DNA of 64,000 nt from Parasphingorhabdus marina DSM 22363. GTDB lineage: Bacteria > Pseudomonadota > Alphaproteobacteria > Sphingomonadales > Sphingomonadaceae. The number at the start of each line of letters is the position of its first letter. Position 1 is the first letter of the stretch. Positions 7,951 to 17,008 of the stretch are shown piece after piece. A program made the position numbers and the translations under genes. The notes below the pieces were generated by a model, which saw only the letters and a list, made by a program, of their open reading frames with translations, was not told the origin of the DNA and did not search any database. The stretch is taken from assembly GCF_900128895.1 (NCBI RefSeq), contig NZ_FSQW01000001.1, positions 1,116,001-1,180,000 on the forward strand. The letters are read 5' to 3'.

Positions 7951-7966
7951 TGGCACGCGCTTTGCA
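7951..7966 (+). promoter_or_regulatory. Sigma-54 promoter for the activator-fliE-fliF operon
   Basis: TGGCACGCGCTTTGCA, matching the sigma-54 consensus with ten bases between GG and GC, 67 bases ahead of the activator start codon. It suggests that the sigma-54 activator gene is itself sigma-54 dependent. Confidence 0.88.
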
Positions 7967-8032
7967 TATTGGTTTGGGCCAGGCAAACGGACCAATCGCC
8001 TGGATCAAAATGGAAGTGGGAACGGGGACATT

Positions 8033-9304
8033 ATGATCAATTGCGAAATCAGCGAAGCGGTAAAGGAACAACTGCCAACATTGCTCGACTGGCTGCGGGG
8101 CGCCTGGATTGACGCGACCGTGAATGCCGACATCAAGCGCGAGAAAAGCGATCATGTGCGTGTGCTTCTCGATACCGAGATGGACCGCGCCACTTACAGA
8201 GACATTATTATCGGTTTCCGAGCTGGTCCCCCGTCATTAGTCCCCGCTAATGATGGCTTGCCGCTGCGGATCGAATTCGGATTTGAAGACATGGCCTTTG
8301 GTCATGCGCTGATCTCCGAAGCGGTCCGTGGCGGCAATAGCCCGGCCGTTGGCGAACCTGCCAGTGCGAAACAGATGGAATTTGCCAGCCGCGTTGCCAA
8401 AAGTGATGCCAATGTCCTGATCATGGGACAGACCGGTGTCGGCAAGGAAGGCATGGCGCAGTTCGTACATAACCAGAGCGAACGTGCAGACCAGCCCTTC
8501 GTTGCGGTAAACTGTGCCGCACTTCCCGAAACCATGGTTGAGGCGATTTTGTTCGGTCACAAGAAAGGTGCATTTACCGGTGCCACCGGCGCTGCCGAAG
8601 GACTCTTCCGGGCAGCCGATGGCGGAACGCTGTTTCTTGATGAAATTACCGAGCTGCCGCTGATGCTGCAGGCCAAATTGCTGCGCGCGCTTCAGGAAGG
8701 CGAAATTCTTCCGGTTGGCGAAACCGCTCCGATCAAGGTGGATGTCCGGATCGTCGCTGCGGCGAACCGGGATTTTGAAGACGAAGTGGCAAACGGCCGG
8801 TTCCGCGAAGATCTCTACTGGCGGTTGAATGTGATGCCAATCGATATTCCGGCCCTGGCGGAGCGCCGTCAGGACATTCGGGCGATCGCCGCGGCGATGC
8901 TGATTTCGATGCAGGCAAAGACCGGCCGGTTCTGCTGGCCCTCCGATGAAGCCCTGAAGGCGCTGTCGGCTCATGCGTGGCCCGGCAATGCCCGGGAATT
9001 GCATAATGTTCTGCAGCGCGCAACGATCCTGAGCGACGAATCTGTGATTGAGGCGAGCGACCTTGGTCTCACGGTGGCTCCGGTTTCCAGAACCCCGCGG
9101 GCGGATCCGGTCGAACCTGGCCGCTCCTCCAGACTGATGCGGGGTCAGGATCTGCACAGCCTGTCTCGGGAGGTTCAACATGAAGCGATCGTTGATGCCC
9201 TCGAGAAAACCGACGGCAATCGCCGTGAAACCGCAAAGATTTTGGGAATTTCCGAACGCACCCTGCGCTACCGGCTCGCCGACATGCGCGAGATAGCGGC
9301 TTAA
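8033..9304 (+). CDS. Flagellar sigma-54-dependent transcription activator (FlbD/FleQ-like)
   Basis: Enhancer-binding AAA+ protein expected to open sigma-54 promoters of the flagellar genes. In its 423 residues, Walker A GQTGVGKE is at 132-139, the sigma-54 contact loop GAFTGA at 179-184 and Walker B GTLFLDE at 198-204. A Fis-type helix-turn-helix (NRRETAKILGISERTLRYRL) ends the protein. The first ~105 residues do not show the aspartate pocket of a response-regulator receiver, so phosphorylation control is doubtful. ATG at 8033 lies behind a sigma-54 promoter; fliE starts 16 bases after the stop. Confidence 0.9.
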   Translation: MINCEISEAVKEQLPTLLDWLRGAWIDATVNADIKREKSDHVRVLLDTEMDRATYRDIIIGFRAGPPSLVPANDGLPLRIEFGFEDMAFGHALISEAVRGGNSPAVGEPASAKQMEFASRVAKSDANVLIMGQTGVGKEGMAQFVHNQSERADQPFVAVNCAALPETMVEAILFGHKKGAFTGATGAAEGLFRAADGGTLFLDEITELPLMLQAKLLRALQEGEILPVGETAPIKVDVRIVAAANRDFEDEVANGRFREDLYWRLNVMPIDIPALAERRQDIRAIAAAMLISMQAKTGRFCWPSDEALKALSAHAWPGNARELHNVLQRATILSDESVIEASDLGLTVAPVSRTPRADPVEPGRSSRLMRGQDLHSLSREVQHEAIVDALEKTDGNRRETAKILGISERTLRYRLADMREIAA

Positions 9305-9320
9305 GAAGGAGCACTGCAAG

Positions 9321-9659
9321 ATGACGACCATTGGAAGCAATAACCTGCTCGCGATGCGCAAAGCCATTATCGAGCAGAATGATGCCCTGCAGAAAGCGGG
9401 CAAGCCCGGGCAGGGTCCGGAGACCGAAAAATCAGGCGTGACCAGCTTTGGTACGCAGATGAAGGAGGCGATTGAACAGGTGAACAGCCTGCAGCAGGAA
9501 TCTGCCGCGGCGCGCACCGATTATGAACTCGGCCGAACCACCGATATCGCCCAGGTGATGCTTGCCAAGCAAAAGGCATCCATCGGTTTTGAAGCCACCT
9601 TGCAGGTCCGGAACAAATTGTTGTCCGCCTACAAGGACATCATGAACATGCCGGTGTAA
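9321..9659 (+). CDS. fliE: FliE, hook-basal body junction protein
   Basis: FliE links the MS-ring to the rod. The 112 residues match the family in length, with the conserved C-terminal helix pattern (AQVMLAKQKASIGFEATLQVRNKLLSAY region) and a preceding SFGTQMKEAIEQVN segment. AAGGAG lies nine bases upstream of the ATG. It sits between the activator and fliF, one base from the latter. Confidence 0.93.
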   Translation: MTTIGSNNLLAMRKAIIEQNDALQKAGKPGQGPETEKSGVTSFGTQMKEAIEQVNSLQQESAAARTDYELGRTTDIAQVMLAKQKASIGFEATLQVRNKLLSAYKDIMNMPV

Positions 9660-9660
9660 C

Positions 9661-11388
9661 ATGAGCGAACTCAGTCTGGCCACCAGTGCCGGCGACCAGC
9701 CGGCCACACAAAATCTGCAACCGATCGCGGCTGCACCTTCCGGCAGTTATGCCAGTCCGGGAGTGATGCAGCGCATCAGCGATTTCATGGCGCAACCGGC
9801 GGTAGCGAAATCTCTGCCGCTCATCGGATTTCTCGCGATTGTCGGCCTGGCCGCGATGGCCTGGCTGGCATTGCGCGAGCCGCCGCAGCGCGATCTGTTT
9901 CGCGGTTTGCCAGATGATGACAAGGCTGCCGTTGCTGCTGCCCTGCAGACTTCAAATATTGCCTATCAGATCGACAATGCCACTGGCGCGCTGACCGTTT
10001 CAGAGGACGCCTATCATTCGGCCAAGCTCAGCCTGGCTGCACAGGGCCTTCCGCGCAGCGCCCCCGATGGCGACACGCTGATTTCGAGCATGCCAATGGG
10101 CGCCAGCCGGGCCGTGGAAACTGAAAAACTTCGTACCGCTCGCGAGCTGGATCTGGCGCGCACAATTGAGTCATTCGATAGCGTCCGGTCTGCCCGGGTC
10201 CATCTTGCGGTGGAACCGCCAAGCATTTTTGTCCGCGACCGGAGTGAACCGGCGGCCTCGATCATGTTGCAACTGGGTGGCGGAAGTCGTCTCGGTGACA
10301 GCGAAGTGCAGGCCATCATCCATCTCGTTGCCAGTTCGGTGCCGGGTCTTTCGGCAGAACGGGTTTCGGTTGCGGACCAGAATGGTCGCCTGCTGTCCCG
10401 GCCTGGCATGGGCAGCGGCGAAGGCACATCCGAACAACTGGGTGTCCAGGAGCGGGTTGAGGAACGGTATCGCCGGACCCTGGCTGCCCTGCTGACCCCG
10501 ATGCTGGGTCAGGGCAATTTTGCCGCCGAAGTCATGGCTGAAATCGATTTTGACGAGAAACAGGCGACCCGGGAATCTTTTCCTGCCGATGGCGCACGGC
10601 TGCGTTCCGAAAATGGCAGCTGGGCCAATGAACCCGGCCAGAAACAGGCCTTTGGCATTCCCGGAACGATTGCGGCCGAACCACCAGCGGAGACCGAAGT
10701 CACCGAAACGCCTCCTGCACCAACGGAAGCGGAAGTGCTGGAAGAAAAGGAAAAGACCAAAACCTCCGAACGTTATGCCCGCAATTTCGAGCTGGGCCGG
10801 GAAGTTTCGGTTACCAAGGAAGCGAGCGGGACGGTCAAGCGCGTGTCGGTTGCCGTTGCCCTGCGCAACCCCAAGAAAGGCAAGTCCTATAGTGCCGAAG
10901 AACTCGCTGCGATTGAGTCCCTGGTCAAGGGCGCGATCGGGTTCGATGAAGAGCGTGGCGACCAGGTGGCCATTTCGTCCCGGGACTTTCCAACCGCCGA
11001 GCCGGCGGCTGAGGAAGCCTGGTATGAAAGCTCCTGGGTTGCACTCCTCGTCCGCAATATATCGGCGTTGTTTGTCGCTCTCGCCCTGATCTTCGGCATC
11101 GGTCGCCCACTGCTGAAAAAGCGCGCAGAGCTGGCCGAAAAGGCCGAAGAACGGCGCCAGGAAAAGAACAGCCAGATCGCCACGGAAATTTCCGGAGCGC
11201 TCGACCGGCAGCTGGAAGCCAAGCCCGGTGAACCGGTGACGATCGACATGATCATGGCGGCCCAGAACTACCAGAGCCGCGCGACCCTCGTTCAAAATTT
11301 TGTCCGCCAGAACCCCGAACACGCCACGCTGGTTGTGCGGGACCTGTTGAAGGAAAGCGGCAAGTCGAAGGAAGAAGCCAATGCCTGA
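9661..11388 (+). CDS. fliF: FliF, MS-ring protein
   Basis: Inner-membrane ring that nucleates the basal body. The 575 residues show a first membrane helix at about 52-71, a YscJ/FliF domain (for example ESFDSVRSARVHLAVEPPS), a low-complexity glutamate/proline/threonine stretch, a second helix at about 460-482 and a C-terminal FliG-binding segment. It starts one base after fliE and overlaps fliG by eight bases. Confidence 0.95.
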   Translation: MSELSLATSAGDQPATQNLQPIAAAPSGSYASPGVMQRISDFMAQPAVAKSLPLIGFLAIVGLAAMAWLALREPPQRDLFRGLPDDDKAAVAAALQTSNIAYQIDNATGALTVSEDAYHSAKLSLAAQGLPRSAPDGDTLISSMPMGASRAVETEKLRTARELDLARTIESFDSVRSARVHLAVEPPSIFVRDRSEPAASIMLQLGGGSRLGDSEVQAIIHLVASSVPGLSAERVSVADQNGRLLSRPGMGSGEGTSEQLGVQERVEERYRRTLAALLTPMLGQGNFAAEVMAEIDFDEKQATRESFPADGARLRSENGSWANEPGQKQAFGIPGTIAAEPPAETEVTETPPAPTEAEVLEEKEKTKTSERYARNFELGREVSVTKEASGTVKRVSVAVALRNPKKGKSYSAEELAAIESLVKGAIGFDEERGDQVAISSRDFPTAEPAAEEAWYESSWVALLVRNISALFVALALIFGIGRPLLKKRAELAEKAEERRQEKNSQIATEISGALDRQLEAKPGEPVTIDMIMAAQNYQSRATLVQNFVRQNPEHATLVVRDLLKESGKSKEEANA

Positions 11389-12418
11389 AGCGGCGGAACA
11401 AACTGACGAAGCGACCGAAAGCCTGACCGAGGACGGCACCCGTGCCGCGGCGATCCTGCTGATGTTGATTTCCGAAGAAGAGGCATCGGATATCCTGACG
11501 CGGCTCGAACCGGAAGAAGTCAAACAGCTTGGGCAGACCATGTACAGCGTGGCCGATGTCGGCGTCGAGGATATCAACAAGGTATTCGACCGCTTCATCG
11601 ATTGCGCCAAAGGCCGGACCACGGTTGGCTATCAGGCCGGCGAGCAGATTCAGGGCATGCTGACGCGAGCGCTGGGAGAAAAACGCGCCGAGAACATGCT
11701 GACCGAAATTGCGCCCCCCAAGGTCGATACGGAAAGCCTCGAGCCGCTCAAATGGATGAACCCGCCCGAAATTGTCTCCATGCTTGAAGACGAACATCCC
11801 CAGGTCAAGGCGCTGGTCATGTCCTTTCTGGAAGCGGAGGTGGCAGCTACCACACTGAAGCTTCTGCCGCAGGAGGAACAGGACGATATCGTCTACCGGG
11901 TCGCCACCATGCGTCCCGTCAGCAAGGAAGCCATTGCCACGCTCGAGCAGCTGCTGCTCAACTACAGCAGCTGCGCAGGCAGCAGTCTGCCGAAAAGCAT
12001 GGGCGGCATCTCCGACGCCGCGGCCATCATGAACAACATGGGCAAGGTGGAATCCAAGCGGATCCTGAAACTGCTGACCAAGCGGGAAAAACAGACGGCG
12101 CTGTCGATCGAGGATGAAATGTTCGTCTTCGCCGACCTGATCAACATTGACGTGAAGAACCTGGGCACATTGATGCGCAGTATCGACAATGAAGTCATGA
12201 TTCCGGCGCTGAAAGGTGCCGAGCCGGCGCTGAAGGACAAGATCTTCTCCTGTATGTCCAGCCGGGCGGTTCAGTCGATCGAAGACGAAATGGAAGATCG
12301 CGGGCCGATACCGGGATCCGAAGTTATCGCCGCGCAGAAAGCCGTGATCGCCGAAGCCAAGCGGCTTGCGGATGAAGGCACGATCATGATCGGAGGCGCA
12401 GATGACGATTTCGTCTGA
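11381..12418 (+). CDS. fliG: FliG, motor switch protein
   Basis: Rotor protein that receives torque from the stator and sets rotation direction. The 345 residues contain all three FliG domains. The C-terminal part has the stator-facing charged helix region (MFVFADL, NEVMIPALKGAE, KDKIFSCMSSRA, EDEMEDRGP), typical of FliG. The N-terminal domain contacts FliF, encoded just upstream. It overlaps fliF at its start and fliH at its end. Confidence 0.96.
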   Translation: MPEAAEQTDEATESLTEDGTRAAAILLMLISEEEASDILTRLEPEEVKQLGQTMYSVADVGVEDINKVFDRFIDCAKGRTTVGYQAGEQIQGMLTRALGEKRAENMLTEIAPPKVDTESLEPLKWMNPPEIVSMLEDEHPQVKALVMSFLEAEVAATTLKLLPQEEQDDIVYRVATMRPVSKEAIATLEQLLLNYSSCAGSSLPKSMGGISDAAAIMNNMGKVESKRILKLLTKREKQTALSIEDEMFVFADLINIDVKNLGTLMRSIDNEVMIPALKGAEPALKDKIFSCMSSRAVQSIEDEMEDRGPIPGSEVIAAQKAVIAEAKRLADEGTIMIGGADDDFV

Positions 12419-13076
12419 TCAGGGTGAACAGGTCAATGGCACCGATCCTGCCATGGGAACGGTTGAAGACATCATGCGGTTGAACGTCTGGAACATCCAG
12501 AGCCGGAATGGCGGATTTCAACCGCTTTATTCGGCGCCTGCCGGCGCCATACACGCCGAAACAGGCAATGGAGATATTCCGTCAAACGGCACGGAGCCGG
12601 TTTCCCCGGATCAGGCGCTTGCAGATGCTTACGCACGCGGTTTCGCGGAGGGCGAACGTCTGAAGGAAGCGGCTCTGGCTGCGGATCAGCTCCAGGTCGA
12701 CCGGCTGACAAATGCGTTGCTGGAACTCAAGCCGCAATCGGATGCGGTCATGACAAAAATGCTCCTGAAATGTGTCAGCACGCTGACCCGGCAAATGATT
12801 GGCCGGGTCGAGCCTGACGCCGCATTTCTCCAGGAGCAGGCCGAAAAGCTCGGTAACCTGATCCAGGACGGAATGCGCGATGCAACACTGCATGTACATC
12901 CGGAAGACCTCAACCTGTTTGGCGAATTCGAATGCGGGGTCAATGTGACCGCGGATCCCGGACTCATGCGCGGGACATTACGGCTGGTCCACGGAGACGG
13001 CTGGATTGAGCAGGGGTCACAACCGCTGCTCGATGAACTCCAGGCGATGCTGGATGAAATGGAACAGGCCTCATGA
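12402..13076 (+). CDS. fliH: FliH, negative regulator of the export ATPase
   Basis: FliH binds the FliI ATPase and docks it to the switch complex. The 224-residue product has a variable N-terminus, then a helical stretch (ADAYARGFAEGERLKEAALA) and a C-terminal domain (LIQDGMRDATLHVHPEDL...) typical of FliH/YscL. ATG at 12402 has GGAGG upstream. It overlaps fliG and fliI. Confidence 0.85.
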   Translation: MTISSDQGEQVNGTDPAMGTVEDIMRLNVWNIQSRNGGFQPLYSAPAGAIHAETGNGDIPSNGTEPVSPDQALADAYARGFAEGERLKEAALAADQLQVDRLTNALLELKPQSDAVMTKMLLKCVSTLTRQMIGRVEPDAAFLQEQAEKLGNLIQDGMRDATLHVHPEDLNLFGEFECGVNVTADPGLMRGTLRLVHGDGWIEQGSQPLLDELQAMLDEMEQAS

Positions 13077-14404
13077 TCGCCGCCCAGACCCGCGCCGCCG
13101 AAAAATTTGTCGACAGCCTGTCGCATCTCAAGGCCGAGGCCCGCCAGATCGGCAAAGTGGTCGCTCATGATGCCGGACTGCTGGAAGTCACCGGTTTTGA
13201 CTATCCCACCGGCTATGGCGGCCGCCTGACGACCGCTGATGGCAAGACCGTCATGGCGGAAGTGGCCGGATTTCGGGGTTCCAGGACGATGATGGTGCCG
13301 CTTTCGGAAGATGTCGCGCTGCGCAACGGCACGCGCGTCATTCCCAGCACCATCTCCACTCAGGCGCTGGTCGGAGACGCGCTTCTCGGCCGGATCATCG
13401 GCCCGATGGGCGAAGCCCTTGATGGCAAGGGCCCGATCCTGACCAGCGATCACTGGCCGCTTGCCGGTCGCCAGAATAATGTCTTACGGCGCGGACGGGT
13501 CAAGGAGAAAATCGATCTCGGTGTTCGGGCGATCAATTCTCTGCTGACCGCCGGATATGGCCAGCGCATTGCGGTTGTCGCCGGATCCGGTGTCGGTAAG
13601 TCGGTGCTTATGGGCCAGATCATCGCAGGAGTGGATGCGGATATTGTGGTCGTGGGCCTGATTGGCGAACGCGGCCGCGAAGTCAGCGACTTTGTCGAAA
13701 CCAAGTTGAATGGCCTGATGGCGGACAAGACCGTCACCGTGGCCGTACCAGCGGATCATTCCCCCATATTGCGATTGCGCGCCGCCTATCGCGCGACCGC
13801 GATTGCGGAATATTACCGGGACCGGGGCAAGAAAGTTTTGCTGCTGATCGACAGCCTGACCCGGATTGCCCATGCCCAGCGCGAAATTGGTCTGGCTCTT
13901 GGCGAGCCGCCGACGATGAAAGGCTATCCGCCATCTGCCTTGTCGATCATTCCGAAGCTGGTGGAACGGGCTGGCAATGACAGCCAGAGCGGCGGTTCGA
14001 TCACCGCGCTCTATACCGTGCTGGCCGATGGAGACGATCTCGATGACCCGGTAGTCGATACCGCCCGCTCGATTGTTGACGGACATATCATCCTGTCGCG
14101 AACGATGGCGGAGCAGGGCATTTTTCCTGCCGTTGATGTGGCGCGTTCGCTTAGCCGCGTAGCTGCCGACATTGTTGACGACGATCATCATGCCGCGATG
14201 ATCAATTTCCGGCGGCATTGGTCAACCTATGAAGAAAATCGTGACCTGATCCTGATGGGCGCCTATCGCGCCGGCAATGACGACGCCATCGACCAGGCGA
14301 TTGCCCGCCGTCCGGACATGCTCGAATTTATCCGCCAGCCGTCACAGGCCTATGTCTCAATGCCGGAAAGCATTGCGGACCTGATTGCCGGATTCGGCCA
14401 ATGA
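13073..14404 (+). CDS. fliI: FliI, flagellar export ATPase
   Basis: Cytoplasmic hexameric ATPase that energises flagellar export, related to F1-beta. Walker A GSGVGKS at 171-177, Walker B LLLIDSLTR and the catalytic glutamate region (GLIGERGREV) are all present in its 443 residues. The start overlaps the fliH stop (ATGA), and its own stop overlaps the fliJ start. Confidence 0.97.
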   Translation: MIAAQTRAAEKFVDSLSHLKAEARQIGKVVAHDAGLLEVTGFDYPTGYGGRLTTADGKTVMAEVAGFRGSRTMMVPLSEDVALRNGTRVIPSTISTQALVGDALLGRIIGPMGEALDGKGPILTSDHWPLAGRQNNVLRRGRVKEKIDLGVRAINSLLTAGYGQRIAVVAGSGVGKSVLMGQIIAGVDADIVVVGLIGERGREVSDFVETKLNGLMADKTVTVAVPADHSPILRLRAAYRATAIAEYYRDRGKKVLLLIDSLTRIAHAQREIGLALGEPPTMKGYPPSALSIIPKLVERAGNDSQSGGSITALYTVLADGDDLDDPVVDTARSIVDGHIILSRTMAEQGIFPAVDVARSLSRVAADIVDDDHHAAMINFRRHWSTYEENRDLILMGAYRAGNDDAIDQAIARRPDMLEFIRQPSQAYVSMPESIADLIAGFGQ

Positions 14405-14820
14405 AACGGCAATTGTCGACACCGCGCCGGATTCTGAAGATCCGCGAAACGCTGCGCAAGGCGGCAATTGGCCGCGCCATGGCGGCCGATGCCCAGGTGC
14501 AGAGCCTGGAAAAGCAATCGACCAATCTGAACAGCTTGCGCCTGACCATGTTCGAAAATGCCGACTGTTCGGCGGCGCAATCTCTCGCCGCCCGGATGGA
14601 GCTGGGGAACCGGCTGCTGGGCGCTGGTGAGCAGGTGGAACGGGCGGTCACGGACGCGCGGCAGGCGGCTGCGGAACAGGACCGGCAAAGAATTGCCGCT
14701 CATCTCGACCGCGATGTGATGCAGCGCTTTGTGGAACGCAAGGCGGCGGGCCTGGAACAGCAGCAGGACCGCAGGAACGCCGCAAATCTGCCATTCAGAC
14801 GATTCAGAAAACCGAGGTAA
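14401..14820 (+). CDS. fliJ: FliJ-like export chaperone/stalk protein
   Basis: A 139-residue, highly charged, almost wholly helical protein placed directly after fliI, as FliJ normally is. FliJ forms a coiled coil inserted in the FliI ring. Sequence conservation in the family is low; the order fliI-this-fliK and the start overlapping the fliI stop (ATGA) carry the assignment. Confidence 0.75.
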   Translation: MKRQLSTPRRILKIRETLRKAAIGRAMAADAQVQSLEKQSTNLNSLRLTMFENADCSAAQSLAARMELGNRLLGAGEQVERAVTDARQAAAEQDRQRIAAHLDRDVMQRFVERKAAGLEQQQDRRNAANLPFRRFRKPR

Positions 14821-14825
14821 GAGCT

Positions 14826-16364
14826 ATGGAAATATCCTTTTTGAAAACAATGGTCATGCCGTCTGCAGACAAATCTGTCGCGGCCTCGGCGGTTGGCACG
14901 GTTCCTGCTTTTCCGGAAGGCATGTTGAATGCTGATACCAGAACGGGTGAACAGAGTCTGAGCGAAGAAGCCGCTACGGACGGCAATTCTCCTGTCCGGA
15001 CAACGGAACAGGATGCGCAGCAATCACCAACACGCCCGGTGATGGCCGAGGACGCGCCATTTGCAATGCCATCCGCGCCCAATATTGTCCTGTATCCCGG
15101 TTTTGCGGCAGATCAGATGCCCAAAGGCCATCTTCCACAGCGAGATATGGCCGGGCCTGCTGATGCGGATGATGGCTCGCTGAAACTGGCGGATATTGAT
15201 CCGCAAACACCGATCATGCCTTACCGGACAGCCAGAGCAGCTGGAGCTGAACCTGGTACGATGGCCGATTTCAGAGATGCCAGCATCGCTCGGGCCGGAG
15301 TCCCTGATGCAGCAGAAGCAGTATCTCGGATGCAACAGCCCGATGCCCGCGATCCCAAAATCGTCAGTCCGCTGAGCGACATGTCGGCCGGAGATGGCGA
15401 ACCTGCAGTTTCGCCGCGTGGTGGCCAGGTGATGGATTCAGCCACAGGCGGCGAAAAAACTTCTGTCCCGGGACCGCAAACGCTCGCCGTTCCGCAGCGG
15501 ATGCCGTCCTCGACCGGTTCGCGACAGACCATAGATCCGGTAGCCGATGCTGAGCCATCCGGCGATACGGCCCCGGCCGAGAGGCTGGATCTGGCCGGGG
15601 AATTCAAAAAGCTCCAAAATCCCGCTTCTCAGATGGAAAACATGAAGCAGTCCATGCCTTTGGCCGCTGCCGCGAACGGCAAGCCGGAAAAACTGGCGGA
15701 AGCCCTTGGACTTCCGGAAAATGCTGATCCGGAAGCGGTCGAAGTTCAGAAAACCGGCGGGAGCAGCCTTCAGGCTCCGACGGTTGGTCCAATGGCTGGC
15801 CTTCGCCTGCGACAATCGCCGACAGCGGATGCATCCAGTGGCTTGCAGGTCGATGCCATCCGCTCGCCGGCTGCTTCGGCAAGCGGCACCAAAGCCGCCG
15901 ATATTATGACTCAGGCCAGCACGATGCCCGCGGACGCTGTGCTGGAATTTGACTCCGCCTTTATCGAGAATCTCACCAGGGAAATCTCCCTGATCGCCAA
16001 TTCCAAAGGCATTGCCCGCTTTTCCCTGAAGCCCGAGCATCTGGGACGCATTGATGTGGAAATTCGCGGCGGAGAACGGGGCGATGACATCAAGCTGGTG
16101 GCCGAAACCGAATCCGTGAAGCAGTTCCTTATCCAGTCGCAATCACGCCTGGAACAGGAACTCCGGCTGCACGGACAACGGTTGACGGATCTCGATATCG
16201 GGGCTGGTCTGAATCAGGGCCCGGAACGGGAAGCGCGGGAAAGTCTGCAGGCAGAAAATTTCCGCAACCGCCCAAATGGCAGCTCTGACGATGAGCCGGC
16301 CGAACAGCAATATCATGCCGGAAACACTTCCGGTCAGACCTCAAACGGCGCGCGATACGCGTGA
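14826..16364 (+). CDS. fliK: FliK, hook-length control protein
   Basis: Secreted ruler that stops hook growth and switches export specificity. The 512 residues have a long low-complexity N-terminal and middle part and a conserved C-terminal hook-control domain at about 375-460, with ARFSLKPEHLGRIDVEI followed by a helix (QFLIQSQSRLEQELRLHGQ). GAGCT lies ahead of the ATG at 14826, five bases after the fliJ stop. Confidence 0.88.
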   Translation: MEISFLKTMVMPSADKSVAASAVGTVPAFPEGMLNADTRTGEQSLSEEAATDGNSPVRTTEQDAQQSPTRPVMAEDAPFAMPSAPNIVLYPGFAADQMPKGHLPQRDMAGPADADDGSLKLADIDPQTPIMPYRTARAAGAEPGTMADFRDASIARAGVPDAAEAVSRMQQPDARDPKIVSPLSDMSAGDGEPAVSPRGGQVMDSATGGEKTSVPGPQTLAVPQRMPSSTGSRQTIDPVADAEPSGDTAPAERLDLAGEFKKLQNPASQMENMKQSMPLAAAANGKPEKLAEALGLPENADPEAVEVQKTGGSSLQAPTVGPMAGLRLRQSPTADASSGLQVDAIRSPAASASGTKAADIMTQASTMPADAVLEFDSAFIENLTREISLIANSKGIARFSLKPEHLGRIDVEIRGGERGDDIKLVAETESVKQFLIQSQSRLEQELRLHGQRLTDLDIGAGLNQGPEREARESLQAENFRNRPNGSSDDEPAEQQYHAGNTSGQTSNGARYA

Positions 16365-16395
16365 TCCGGATAGCGATTGAAAACGGAGACAGATA

Positions 16396-16989
16396 ATGGC
16401 TGACAAGGAAAAGCCCGAAGAAGGCGAAGCAGAAGGCAAGCCCAAGGGTGGCAAGATGAAGAAGATCATCATGCTGCTGCTGGTCGTGCTGGTTGTTGGT
16501 GGCGGTGGTGCTGCCGGCGGATGGTTCGCAGCCGGAGCCATGGGCGGCGATGACGGCAAGGAAAAGGTCGATCCTGACCGTCCCAAGCTCGTCCTGAAGG
16601 ATGGTTCGACTGTCGATGATGTTCCGTCTGCCGACGAGAAGGGCGCAAAGAAAGCGGCGCCGACCAGCGCCTACAAGGTCTCCTATCACCAGATCGAACA
16701 GCCTTTCACCTCGAACCTGCGCAACAGCAACAGCTTTGCCCAGGTCTCGCTGGCCATATCGACCTACTATGACGAGCGCGTGGTCCAGAATATCCAGGAT
16801 CACGAAATCGCCATTCGGTCGGCTGTACTGATGGTCCTCGCCGAACAGGACCGGATGGAGCTGGAGACCCAGATCGGCAAGCAGATGCTGCAAAAGAAAC
16901 TGGCCATGCGGATCAATGAGGTGCTGCAGGAAAAAGCCGGTTTTGGCGGTATCGAAGACGCCTATTTCACCAATTTTGTCGTCCAGTAA
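16396..16989 (+). CDS. fliL: FliL, basal-body-associated stator protein
   Basis: Single-pass membrane protein that surrounds the stator and supports torque. The 197 residues have a charged N-terminus, one glycine-rich membrane helix at about 21-47 and a periplasmic FliL domain ending in NFVVQ. GGAGACAGATA precedes the ATG. It lies between fliK and fliM, as in many flagellar operons. Confidence 0.92.
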   Translation: MADKEKPEEGEAEGKPKGGKMKKIIMLLLVVLVVGGGGAAGGWFAAGAMGGDDGKEKVDPDRPKLVLKDGSTVDDVPSADEKGAKKAAPTSAYKVSYHQIEQPFTSNLRNSNSFAQVSLAISTYYDERVVQNIQDHEIAIRSAVLMVLAEQDRMELETQIGKQMLQKKLAMRINEVLQEKAGFGGIEDAYFTNFVVQ

Positions 16990-17008
16990 GCGCGCAGGAA
17001 ACGAAGCC

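Noticed and set aside
10171-11622. Long minus-strand open frame across fliF and fliG
   Set aside because: Antisense to two certain flagellar genes, with Arg/Phe/Gly-rich composition and no domain.
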